This document shows, piece after piece, positions 1 through 9,970 of a DNA stretch of 64,000 nt (the first letter of the stretch is position 1; each line of letters begins with the position of its first letter). Source of the stretch: Daphnia carinata (Eukaryota; Arthropoda; Branchiopoda; Diplostraca; Daphniidae); assembly GCF_022539665.2 (NCBI RefSeq), contig NC_081337.1, forward strand, positions 11,277,768 to 11,341,767, written 5' to 3'. The notes beneath the pieces are model-generated. The model was not told the origin of the DNA. It saw only the letters and a list, made by a program, of their open reading frames with translations, and ran no database searches. The translations under genes were made by a program, and so were the position numbers.

Positions 1-2
1 GA

Positions 3-605
3 GCTATGAAAGTGACCCTCGGAAATAGTGTCGTCAGTGATCAAGTCTTAAACACTGTTGTGGCTGAAATTGGGGCATTGCTTAATGCTCGACCACTAAC
101 CCATCTCAGCGTAAACCCCGAAGATCCCGACCCTCTCACTCCAAACCATTTTTTACACGCAAGACCAATGCCGTACATCCCGCTGGCATTCGTCGATCTC
201 GATAACACGAGCATTTCAAAAAACCAGTTTACACAAAGCCAACTTATTGTCAATCACTACTGGAAAAAATGGATCACCGAATGTCTACCGCATCTAACTG
301 AAAGGAAAAAATGGGCCAAGAGTCACAAAAACATCGAAGTGAACGATATTGTACTCGTTGTCGATCCATTAACTCCTCGGGGGGAGTGGCCATTGGGAAA
401 GGTAGTCGAAATTTTACCTAGGGTGTCTGATAATGTCGTACGCGTAGCTAAAGTAAAAATTTCCGGCGCAAAAAATACCTTAACTCGGCCTGTGACTAGA
501 TTATGCGTGCTGTTAACGCAAAATGAAATCACACCTGAAACGGGCCAGCCACTGCCAAACTCGCTTAAATGCAAAAAGGAAGAAAGAGAAAATGGTAATG
601 AATAA
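3..605 (+). CDS. BEL/Pao retrotransposon integrase C-terminus (partial)
   Basis: This is the 3' end of a BEL/Pao pol gene, cut by the left edge of the window. About 200 residues are visible. They include the block 'LNARPLTHLS', the 'DPLTPNHFL' motif, the 'HYWKKWITECLPHL' segment and the basic C-terminal region 'GEWPLGKVVEILP' that normally ends BEL integrases. The protein would insert retrotransposon cDNA into the host genome. The reading frame is open and ends at a TGA-TAA cluster around 603. A purine-rich tract just before the stop (about 570-592) could be the polypurine primer. The upstream protease, RT and RNase H lie outside the window, so intactness cannot be judged. Confidence 0.85.
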   Translation, partial: AMKVTLGNSVVSDQVLNTVVAEIGALLNARPLTHLSVNPEDPDPLTPNHFLHARPMPYIPLAFVDLDNTSISKNQFTQSQLIVNHYWKKWITECLPHLTERKKWAKSHKNIEVNDIVLVVDPLTPRGEWPLGKVVEILPRVSDNVVRVAKVKISGAKNTLTRPVTRLCVLLTQNEITPETGQPLPNSLKCKKEERENGNE

Positions 606-914
606 ATGAAATTTAGTCTTAAAAAAAAAATTATATCTGCATTTTATTATGGCAAAATTTATATAACCATCCAATTACCGTAGTTGAAAATTCACGTGAC
701 GTTGTCAAGGAATCGCCCTCTAGTAGACTATTTGGCAAATTACTCTTTCGCGCGTCGTCTGTCACATTGTGAAAATTTCAGTCAGCAGTGCTAGTCGACC
801 TCTCAAGTGTCTGCGTTTTGGCATCTGCGTCAACTCTTCTTAGTGTTTCAAACTGTGTCAACTTGTGTCGAACTAAAGTGTCAGTGACTTCCATCGAAAA
901 CAACAAAGAAAATA
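593..914 (+). other. Non-coding stretch between BEL pol and gag remains, probable LTR
   Basis: This stretch separates a pol C-terminus from a gag N-terminus in the same orientation, which is where an LTR shared by two tandem copies would lie. It has no ORF and carries TG-rich tracts. I could not fix LTR ends because there is no second copy in the window. The LTR call rests only on position. Confidence 0.35.
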
Positions 915-1480
915 GTGGACATTACAGAGATCGACGATCGCCAAAGGAAGCTATTGTCCCAACTTAAAGACGCATTTCGTAGCTTCGAATGCGAAGAAAA
1001 AGAGGCCTGGAATTTGTTGACTTATCGTCCCTTAGACGCCAGTGCTGTGCAGCAAACTCTGTGTGAAATAATTTCCAGTCGAAGTTCCAGGATTACGCTG
1101 CTCTGTGAAGAAATTATGACGATCGACCTACCACGCTATTCCCCGAGGTAAAATTGTCCACTCTCCACTCCCACGCTTCCACTACCCGCTGTCGCCGCTC
1201 CACGGTTTACCCCGTCGGTGCCGTGTTTCGTAGATCATGTAGGATCCGTGCCTCCACACAACATCGATCAGTGCGAGGTGTTCATCGGGAAAATGACGGC
1301 CACTGAACGGGCATAACTGATTGCCCGGCGCTCGTTATGCTTCCGCTGCTGGGAGAGGGGAGATTTCATCAGGGAAAAGAAGCATGTAGGAACCAGCTGT
1401 AATCATGTTCGACATTGCTTCCGCTGCAACAACTCCTCTCATCATCAGTTGCTGTGTCGCGCAAACTTTGTCACTCGTCA
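915..1480 (+). pseudogene. Degenerate BEL/Pao gag remnant
   Basis: An open segment of 78 codons from 915 resembles a gag N-terminus ('EIDDRQRKLLSQLKDAF'), but its first codon is GTG and no ATG is visible. After the stop at 1149-1151 the reading is broken. A BEL-type double zinc knuckle then follows at about 1330-1460 ('CFRCWERGDF', then 'CFRCNNSSHHQLLC'). Such knuckles bind genomic RNA in the retrotransposon capsid. The part between N-terminus and knuckles is largely deleted, and a TAA lies in frame just before the knuckles. It is a pseudogene. Confidence 0.6.
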
Positions 1481-2950
1481 GAGTGATAAATAGCGTGATT
1501 TATGGTCGACCTCTGCCTTTTGAAATATCCTTTGTCTGCTATGTTTGTTCGACCTAATATTATTTGTCGAAGTGACAAACAAGGGCCCGCTGTCACTGAT
1601 TTGATCGGTAGGGGTAGGACCCTGTAGAGGGCTCCCTGATCGCCGCACTCTTTTGTTTTTTTTTGTCCTCTTGGTGGCCCGGGCGGGTCGATCGAGTTAG
1701 TCCTTTTTTTACAGTCTTTACAGTCTGTTCTGTCAATTTGTCTTCTTTTTTTGCCCCCCTTTGAGTCGACATTCACGTCGAAATTCCCTCACGTCTAAAC
1801 GAAGTGGTCCTTGTCTCAGTTCAATACAAGTATCTCAAACTTCGTCAGTTTCATTACTTAACAAGATAGGGAATTGAGGGCGAAAAAGACTGATTTCAAG
1901 CTATTGCTATTCTCTTTCTCGAGATACGCAGCAATTATACATATACATTACTATAATATATATTATATATATTTGTTCTGCTTATATAATGAATATGTAC
2001 AATTTGTGTGGTAATTGAAATAAAAAAATATAAAAGAAATTTTTTTTTATTATTTGTCAGCTAAATTAATTGCAATAATTAGTTGATTAATTTACAGTAA
2101 ATAGCGCTTGGTAAGGGCTATCTATTTTTGTGTAATTGTTATTAACATTTTCGAAGGGAAATATTTCTTAAAGGCAAAATGTGTTTTTGTTGTTTTTCGA
2201 TCTAAGGTTCTAATGGACGCAACTGATAAAAACAAAAAAATTGATGTTACGCTTAAACTATTTCCTTTTCTGAAAATTTAACATAACTTTCATAGAATTA
2301 GATAGTTCTTGATAAGAGCTATCGATTGATGCAAAATTTGTCAATTTTGACTGTTTATTTTCCTCATAAATAATTATTAAAGGATTTCATGATTTATGAA
2401 AGGGGAGGGGGTGTGAAAAAGACGAAACTTTGCATTGATTGTGTGATGCTTAACCTTCGTCAAAACACGAAATCATTATAACATTTTTGTTGCTGGTGAT
2501 TCCAGGAATAAGTTGTCATAAACTTTTATTTTTAGGATGCATTATTTAATCCCAAAAATTACGTTTGAAAAAGTGGTTTTTGATAAACCATTATGGCGGC
2601 CATTTTTTTACCGCGCCAAGTTCAAATTTTAAAAAGTGTAAATAAGTGTAAAAAATTGTAACTATAAGTACATATTTACATTTTGTTTGTGTCTAGAGAA
2701 TTTCAGTATTCTGTCTTAGATAGAAAATCTTAAATATTAACTAAGATAAGTTAAACAAATTTATTTCATGGGTTCTCATTTAATTTACAATTTTACGTGT
2801 CTTTTTCCACATTTCCGCGTGGAAAAACTCCAAGCAGACAATATTCCAAAAATACAATTGACTAACGCCCTGCGCATCTATCATGTACCCCATAAGAAAA
2901 AGTGCATCTGCAACTATGTACTACTTAGTACATATGTACTGAGACCATGT
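1481..2950. other. AT-rich stretch without recognised gene
   Basis: No coding exon is recognised. A T-rich, partly GC-rich block at 1480-1850 could be LTR-like. The rest is AT-rich with short homopolymers. Confidence 0.5.
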
Positions 2951-2954
2951 TGTA

Positions 2955-3115
2955 CATTCGCGGTGCAAACCGTAAAACCGCGTGAAACCGCAGTTTCCAC
3001 GGTACAAACCATCAAACCGCGGTTCAATCTGTTTGAAAAGACGGCAAACCGAACCGCACCGGTTTGTCCTTTTTTTTTTTTTTTACCGCGCGGTTCGGCC
3101 AAAATTGTGCCCGAT
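2955..3115. repeat. Iteron-like array of AAACCG motifs
   Basis: The motif AAACCG, often extended to AAACCGCG, occurs about six times in direct order. It is followed after a T15 run by inverted copies (CGGTTT, CGCGGTTCGG). The layout resembles the iteron arrays at 13388-13528, 21225-21405 and 29910-30005, so this may be the end of a DNA element. No partner end was found. Confidence 0.45.
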
Positions 3116-3436
3116 CGTCGCAAGGCCGAGCCCTAAAAGACATGCCCACCTGACAAACTTTAACACGGCGAGACGGGGAAAGTCACGCCCTTCAATAACA
3201 GTAGTCCATGTAATACCATACTACCGCATTCGAATCAATGTTACGGTTTTTTTGTTCCTTACAGATTTTGCAGATCAATTACTTTAATTCGTGGAATGTA
3301 AACAAATGAAAGTTATGTTTGTGTTTCATTCTATGGTAACCATATCCCACCTCTTTATTTTACTTGTCAAGTAATTAATTATTATTTTGAAAAACAATTC
3401 AATAAAGAATGGTAGATTCAAAAATTGTAATCCCTT

Positions 3437-5057
3437 TCATTCAGGAGACCAAAGCTTGTAGGTGCGATCATACGAAGCTGTCGCGATGAAAGAACCATCA
3501 GGCGACACATCAACAGCCATAACCTTCAACAAACGGATAAAAAAATTTGTTAACCCATTTTAACTACTTCGTAAAAACAATTGCTAGTATTTACCTTGCC
3601 GTCATGTCCCGAAAGCGTCTTCAACGGTTGCCAAGTGTTACTCGCCCATATCTAAAGTTCGTTCTCTTGAAATGAATGACTATAATGAATTTTTTACTAA
3701 AAAAAAAAAAATACCTTTGCTGTACCATCATAGGATGAGGAGACAATATACTGCCCTGAGCTTTTTTCAAATTTCACACTTGACACTAAATTTGTGTGGG
3801 CAGGAACGGTGTAGATACAAGACCTCTTCCTTAGATCCCATATTTTACATGTGTTGTCTTCACTACCCGTTACGATGTGATATGCATTTGGTGATATATC
3901 AATGCCCAAAATTCCCTTAAGATGACCTTCCATGAACATGATGCAGCGTCCAGTTCTGAGATCCCATACTCGACCAAACGAATCCATACCCCTACATAAC
4001 TTTTATATAGAAACATATTAAGTAAAATAAATGGCAATTTGGTACCCAGTGACAGCTACTGAACCATCACAATGGAATGCAATATTGTAAACAGGTTTGG
4101 AGTGGCCTTCTTGATGGAGGACCTCCACACCTTGTTCCAGATCCCATAGCCTCCATGAATGATCAAAAACACATGTAGCTAGAAACCGTCCACTAGGATG
4201 GAATTCTACTTTTGAAACACGGTGTGGGGCATGGCCTTCCATATCAGCAATTGGCTCTTCACTTTCTAAATTCCAAAGTTTGACTGCACCATCCATGGAA
4301 CATGAAGCCATATTTAATTCAGAAGGTTCTAGGCTAATTGTAGCTTGCGGATGGAACACAATTGCTCCCACACTACATTTGTGTCCTCGTAAAGAGTGAA
4401 ATAATGTACATTCAGGAACATTCCACAATTTACAAAGTCCACTCCTAGACAATTATACAGTAGTTTTAAAAAGTATGGGTATAAATAGTTTTAGGATTTG
4501 TTGGTTTTAGCATACCATGATGCAGTTGCCAATAAATTTCCACTTGGGCTGAATTGACAAAATGATATTGGTCTCCCATCACCAACCTGGCTGCACATAA
4601 TATTCATATTTCTCATGTGTTTTACCATTTCTTGTCTGAAGCCCCAAAAAGCAAAGCTTATTAATTTGATTGTTAAGAAAAATGTTAAATTGTTACACCT
4701 CTTGGCAGTTCTTGTTGATTCCGGTGTTTCCATTTCAACTTTGAAATCAGACAACCTTTGTTTAGCTCTTGGGAGGGAGTAATATGCAAGCCACAGTCGC
4801 GCAATTTTCAGCGATTCAGGGCCTTCATGATACCACGTTGTTTCACTTTGATCTTTTTCTTGTTTTGCAACTTCTCTGTCGTCTTCTTTTTTTCTATCTA
4901 TCACGTCATTGCCATGGATAGCAAGTAAATCTTTCAGTCTAATCCGACGGTCGGCAGGCCCCTCACCAAACAAGGTTACAGGTTCGCCTAGCTGCCTAAG
5001 ATGTCTCCTAATTTCACCATCGTCAATTGTAATAGCAAAACCACTGAGCAGTGACAT
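3437..5057 (-). CDS. Prp4: U4/U6 snRNP protein Prp4 (WD40)
   Basis: This is the U4/U6 small nuclear ribonucleoprotein Prp4/PRPF4, a scaffold of the U4/U6.U5 tri-snRNP in the nucleus. Six exons join in frame: 5057-4699, 4635-4516, 4444-4046, 3991-3715, 3651-3595 and 3523-3437. They give 432 residues with GT-AG introns of about 55-71 bases. Residues about 13-45 hold the PRP4-type motif '[16 protein letters not shown]'; the linker has '[18 protein letters not shown]'. WD40 blades follow to the C-terminus, with '[13 protein letters not shown]', '[14 protein letters not shown]', '[12 protein letters not shown]' and the last '[12 protein letters not shown]'. All frames are intact. The family usually has about 80-90 more N-terminal residues. 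An in-frame TAG lies just upstream of the ATG chosen, so either the protein is short or a 5' exon is missing. The flanking BTB gene has the same orientation. Confidence 0.92.
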
Positions 5058-6002
5058 TTTGATGGAATTGGACTAGATCGTCATCATACGTTTTGAATTG
5101 ATTTGATAGCTGAAACGGGGCCAGATTAAAGTGCGGAAGGGTACTGTAAACTGAGTAAACTGCGGGCTTTTAGCTGCGGACTCATAGCAATCCGTTTGAA
5201 ATCCCTCTTACCCACCTCCCCAAAAAACCGGCCTTTTTTTCTTTTTGCAAGCTGAACTATCCTTGCTTGAAATTGCCTGTCATTAAAACATTTAAAAAAT
5301 TTGCTTGTTCTTTCATCATAAAAATTTGATCAGATTTTCATGGACCTCAAGACTTGACTTAGTTTAATCACGGTATATAAGCAACTGCTTTTGCGGCAAT
5401 TGCCACTGATGTCAGTTATTTGGAAGACATGTTGGCTCAGGTGCCCAAACAACCCAACCAATAATTGATTTCCACCAAAGTGAATAAAATACATTCCTTG
5501 CTGACGACCATTAAATTCTACTAAAATTACGGTGTCACGTCGGTATGAAATTTTGAAAAAAATGCACTTGTTAAAACTAAGGAATGAAAAAGCAGAAAAA
5601 TACTAATAAAAAAAATTATCGAGTTGAATAATAACATCTAGTTTTGATTTGCACAATAAGCAGTATAACTTATTATTATTACTTATAGTAATCTTGCGTT
5701 TATATTTGCACAGCAGTATACATCGCACTGTACAGTGCAAAAGCGCATTTTCACACAAGAGCCACAAAGTTTTTAGTGGCTTAACTTGCAACTAGAGAGT
5801 AAACAGATTTTACCCTTTATTCCATCCCGTAACTCACATGTGAGGTGCAATAGATTTTACCGGAATGGTTACCGAGTGATAATCAATATATCCCCTAAAT
5901 AATTTAAATAGCGATTTTTTAACTACAATAGCTTCGGTCCCGGAAGTCACAATAGTAAATTCATTTCCAATGGAAATTTATTACACAATTGGTCTTACTA
6001 AT
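5058..6002. other. Intergenic region between Prp4 and the BTB-ZF gene
   Basis: AT-rich, with no convincing exon. It must hold the Prp4 promoter and the 3' end of the BTB-ZF gene. A candidate extra Prp4 5' exon was looked for and none was convincing. Confidence 0.5.
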
Positions 6003-7250
6003 CTAAGTGTGATGTTGCATGTGAGTTTCAAAAGCAAACTCACTAGTAAAGGTTTCTGAACAAAGATCACACTGCAGTATGGGTTCGCAAGATGTTTCAG
6101 CATGTTGATGGATTTTGTGGATAGCCAGACCTCTACGAGATCCAAAAGATCTAGTACAATAAGGACAAGGAAACATTTTAAGATTGAAATTTTGAGCATC
6201 TTCTAGACAATTGTGAGAACGTAGAGCTTTACGCTGGGCAAATGCTTGCTTACATACATTACACTGCAAACAAACAGCAATAATATTAGAAAAAATGTAT
6301 TGAATTTTAATTTGTTGATTATTTACCTGAAAGGGTTTTAAGGCATCATGCAAGTTTTTATGCTCTGAAAGAGTACTGGCATGTGAGAAAGATTTTTCAC
6401 AGACATTACATTTATATGGTTTCTCTCCCGTGTGAATTCTCATGTGTGTTTTCAATTGACTTGCCTGACTAAAACCTTCAATGTAAATACATAGCTTAAG
6501 AAAATATTGCTTCTATGAAAACATTCAGTGAAAATGTACAGCATACCTTTCCCACATACATCACAGGTGAACACTTTGCCTTTTGACCCTTGATGAACTA
6601 GTAAGTGCCTAGTTAATAAAACAATTGATCTATAACTCACTTATTCATGACAAAATTCTTCTTCTTTTACATTCTCAATCCTGTTCTAGTTTTTAGAACT
6701 TGACCACAAACTTCACACTTCAAATTCTTGGGCACTTCCACAACATCAGATGATTTTTCAAATTCCAATAATATTGCATCAGCCTCATTTTTTTCTGAAG
6801 TACCAGTAACTGTGGTAGCACCCGATGAGTATAGGTTTGGTTTAACTCCCCCAATTTCTAAATATGTCAACAAGCTTGTGAATGAATCTTCTTCGTTAGC
6901 ATTAATGGTTGTCTTTCCAGTGTAGATGAACTCTAGTAGTTTTTGGATTTGCCAACTACTAAACAAAGAATGAAAAAATAAATAAATTATCTTGTTGTAT
7001 TATGTTTTTTTGTAATGTATTATTAATATTTATACCTGTATTCTGCAAAAGAGATGACACAATCATCAAATATTTGATCTTTCAATACAAAATGGAAAAA
7101 TTGACTAGCTGCAGCTAACACACTTTTATGAGCTTTAAATTGGCCATGCTCCGACAAAATAAGCACGTCGGATGTGGTTCCATTATCATATATGAACTTA
7201 AGATAATCAGGCAGAGCTGAATTACAGTCTCGCGCCAATAAGAATTCCAT
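6003..7250 (-). CDS. BTB/POZ and C2H2 zinc-finger protein
   Basis: Five exons join in frame: 7250-7036, 6958-6671, 6608-6547, 6475-6327 and 6263-6003. They encode 324 residues, with GT-AG introns of 62-77 bases. Residues about 25-110 form a BTB/POZ dimerisation domain ('SDVLILSEHGQFKAHKSVLA', then 'LLEFIYTGK'). After an acidic linker come six C2H2-type fingers: 'CEVCGQVLKTRTGLRMHLLVH', 'CDVCGKGFSQASQL', 'CNVCEKSFSHASTL', a degenerate 'CNVCKQAFAQRKALRSHNC', 'CPYCTRSFGSRRGL' and 'CDLCSETFTSEFAF'. The TGEKP linker appears once. The protein is most likely a nuclear DNA-binding transcription regulator; partner and target sites cannot be read from the sequence. The ATG at 7250 starts the BTB exon and fits the usual short N-terminus. 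No named orthologue is claimed. Confidence 0.88.
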
Positions 7251-7679
7251 GGAGCTGGATTACAGTAAGGTATATTATGAAAAAAACAATCGTCTTGTAC
7301 CCAACGCTTCTACCGTATGGCAAACCGGTTTACCAACTTGGTCTCCGTCTCCTAGGCCAACCGTTTGGCTCTTGCATTGAGCCAAACAGTTGGCTTAAGC
7401 CAATGGTTTTACGAAGCCCCTTCTAGCCAAAGCGCTTTTTTTTCTTGCGCTAAATCGCTTACACACCGGCTTTGACATTTAAATTTCGTCTGCTGGGGCA
7501 GAGTCATAGAAACCTGGTTGCTCCACGGTGTGTGTAAATGCTACAAGGGTTTGCGGGGACTTGTGGTCGAATTCTGGCAGTTTTATAGCGAACCTAGCGG
7601 TTTTGGTGGAGTACTACGCGGTCCCAACCAAATGGAATCAGTAGCCGTAGAACACCCCTCCAGCGTTTTGTACTTAGAG

Positions 7680-8396
7680 CAGAGTCATAGAAACCTGGTT
7701 GCTCTACGCTGTGTGTAGATGCTACAAGGGTTTGTGGTGACTTGTGGTCCCGATTTCACCGATTTTGTGGGCGGAGCTGGCAGCGACAAAGAGCCATCTG
7801 TTGACTAGAATTAGAGATATCCTAACATCTTAAAGGAAAACCATAAGAAAACGACTTACAAATCATCAGTTGAAAGGCCTAGTGGATAGTACCTCCGATT
7901 GCAGTGCGGGAGACCCGAGTTCGAGTCTAGCCGCTGCATTTTCTTTTTTCCATTTCCTAACGTATGCTGGCTACGCACTGCGCTAGGTTTCACTTTCTAC
8001 CGTTTTTCCACTCATTGCAATTCTGTATTAAAATGTTATATTACGTAATTTTATATTAGTATTATATCTATTAAGCTCTCTGACAATTAACTTATTTGCG
8101 CAAGAAGTATTGCGCGCTGACAGGCCGTTATTACAGTAGGCCATGCTTGAATGACACGCTTGACTTAGCCATCCGACGGTACAAACCGCTGGAGTAAAGT
8201 ACTAAACTTCCCTCTCGTTTGGCGGGTCTGCTATGCTGTCAAAATTTTCAGGACATAGCTCATTGGTTGGGTACCTTGTAGTACTCCACCAAAACCGCTA
8301 GGTTCGCTATTTAACTGCCAGAAAAGGACCACAAGTCACCACAAACCCTTGTAGCATTTACACACAGCGTAGAGCAACCAGGTTTCTATGACTCTG
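7680..8396 (+). mobile_element. Same short TIR element, inner copy inserted in opposite orientation
   Basis: The 717-base copy has the same CAGAGTCATAG ends and is flanked by CTTAGAG at 7673-7679 and 8397-8403. It lies inside the outer copy in reverse orientation: the arm with the tRNA-like module is left here and right in the outer copy. The two together form a palindrome of about 1.39 kb. There is no coding capacity. Confidence 0.75.
7872..7938 (+). other. tRNA-like module (inner element copy)
   Basis: An A-box-like CCTAGTGGATAG and a B-box GAGTTCGAGTC (7917-7927) are spaced as in a tRNA gene. Acceptor strands do not pair, so this is not a working tRNA gene. It could still be a pol III promoter remnant. 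Confidence 0.55.
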
Positions 8397-8635
8397 CTTA
8401 GAGTAGTCGGATGGCCAAGTCAAGCGTGTCTTTCAAGCATGGCCTACTATAATAACGTCCTGTCAGCGCGCAATACTTCTTGCGCAAAAAAGTTAATTGA
8501 CAGAGGCGTAATAGATATGATACTAATATAAAATTACGTAATATAAAATTTTAATACAGAATTGAAATGAGTGGAAAAACAGTGGAAAGTGGAACAAACG
8601 TTGGGAAATGGAAAAAAGATAATCCAGCTACTGTA

Positions 8636-8691
8636 CTGGATTCGAACTCGGGCCTCCCGCATTGCAATCGTAGGTGCTATCCACTAGACCC
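8636..8691 (-). other. tRNA-like module (outer element copy)
   Basis: This is the inverted counterpart of the module at 7872-7938, with B-box GAGTTCGAATC at 8639-8649 on the minus strand and a TAGTGGATAG A-box-like segment. The two differ at several bases, so the copies diverged separately. Confidence 0.55.
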
Positions 8692-9970
8692 AACAACTGA
8701 TATTAAATGTCGTATCCCTTATGATTTTATTGCAGGATGGCAGGATATCTCTAATTCTAGTCAACAGATGGCTCTCCGACGCTGCCAGCTCCGCCCACAA
8801 AGGGGCGGAAATTTCGACCACAAGTCCCCGCAAATCCTTGTGGCATTTACACACACCGTGGAGCAACCAGGTTTCTATGACTCTGGCTGGGGTGACATTC
8901 CACTTTTTTCCTATTGGCCAATTTTGATCAAGTAGCCCCAGGCAATATCGACGGGTGCAATAATGGACGGCTTAAGGACGTAAATTTGAAACGCTACTTT
9001 AGCCATTAAGCTTTGAATTTGCATATAAAAATATTAATATAAATTAATTCGATTTTATAAAAACATAGCTACATATGAGATCTACATAATTTCGGAAAAG
9101 TTATGCTTTCCAATTACGATAAATAGCCGAACGGGAGGCTTTTTGAGTCCAAATTCAAAATTTGTACGCCATTATGGCAGCTCTTAGTTAGTTTTTTTAT
9201 TATTTTGAAACCCCAGATAATCTAACTAATTGGAAATAATGGGTATTAGACAGCACTATAACATCCCAGAAAATGAATAGTTAATTTAAATACTAAACAT
9301 GCGTCAATAACGAAATTTTAGATTTTTTCGGTAGCGTTAAGTAACGAAATCTTTCAGCATATTATTGAATGCGAAATTTCACCAAAAGAAAACAAATTTG
9401 GCTGTGAAATGACGGCATTTTCTAGAGATTCATAAAAACATATGATTGATGGATAAAAGGTAATGATTCGAAAGGTTTTTGAGATATTATTTTACCTTTT
9501 AAAAATAAAATAATAAAAGGCAAAATAATAACTTTTACCTTTTGAAATGAAAGATGTTCTTATGCAAATTCAAAGCTTAATGGCTAAAGTAGCGTTTCAA
9601 ATTTACGACCTTGAAGTCGTCCATTATTGCCGCCCGTCGATATTGCCTGGGGCTACTTGACCAAAATTGGCCAATAGGAAAAAAGTGTAATGTCACCCCA
9701 GCAGACGAAATTTAAATGTCAAAGCCGGTGTGTAAGCGATTTAGTGCAAGAAAAAAAAGCGCTTTGGTTAGAAGGGGCTTCATAAAACCATTGGCTTAAG
9801 CCAACTGTTTGGCTCAATGCAAGAGCCAAACAGTTGGCCTAGGAGACGGAGACCAAGTTGCGGTTTACCCCCATTCCCCTCCGCCTCCCCCCAAAAATTT
9901 CGGTTTTTTCTCTTTTCTACTAGTCTCCATCTACCGGTCAAATTTGTAGTAATTTTCTTAGACAACTTTA

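Larger units (their letters stand above)
7499..8885 (-). mobile_element. Short TIR element with tRNA-like module, outer copy (7-bp target duplication)
   Basis: The termini CAGAGTCATAGAAACC and its complement lie at 7499 and 8885. They are flanked by GCTGGGG at 7492-7498 and 8886-8892. The insertion is in the left arm of the 7334-9860 element. Without the inner copy the element is 663 bases (7499-7679 plus 8404-8885). Its tRNA-like module lies on the minus strand, opposite to the inner copy. CAGAG-type ends recall hAT elements, but those give 8-base duplications, so the superfamily is open. Confidence 0.75.
7334..9860. mobile_element. Inverted-repeat DNA element, MULE-like, 8-bp target duplication
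   Basis: The ends are long inverted repeats starting CAACTTGG. The left arm is 7334-7498 continuing at 8886-9028; the right arm is about 9552-9860, roughly 310 bases per arm once the nested insertion is removed. The element is flanked by identical 8-mers CGGTTTAC at 7326-7333 and 9861-9868. Near each tip is a hairpin with 15-base arms and a 7-base loop (for example 9803-9839), and TTGGC motifs recur. No transposase is present between the arms (9030-9550 is AT-rich), so the element is non-autonomous. Long arms and 8-base duplication fit MULEs; the family is inferred. Confidence 0.8.

Noticed and set aside
1471-1776. 101-codon minus-strand ORF
   Set aside because: Low-complexity Lys/Arg/Gly translation opposite T-rich non-coding DNA; no homologue recognised.
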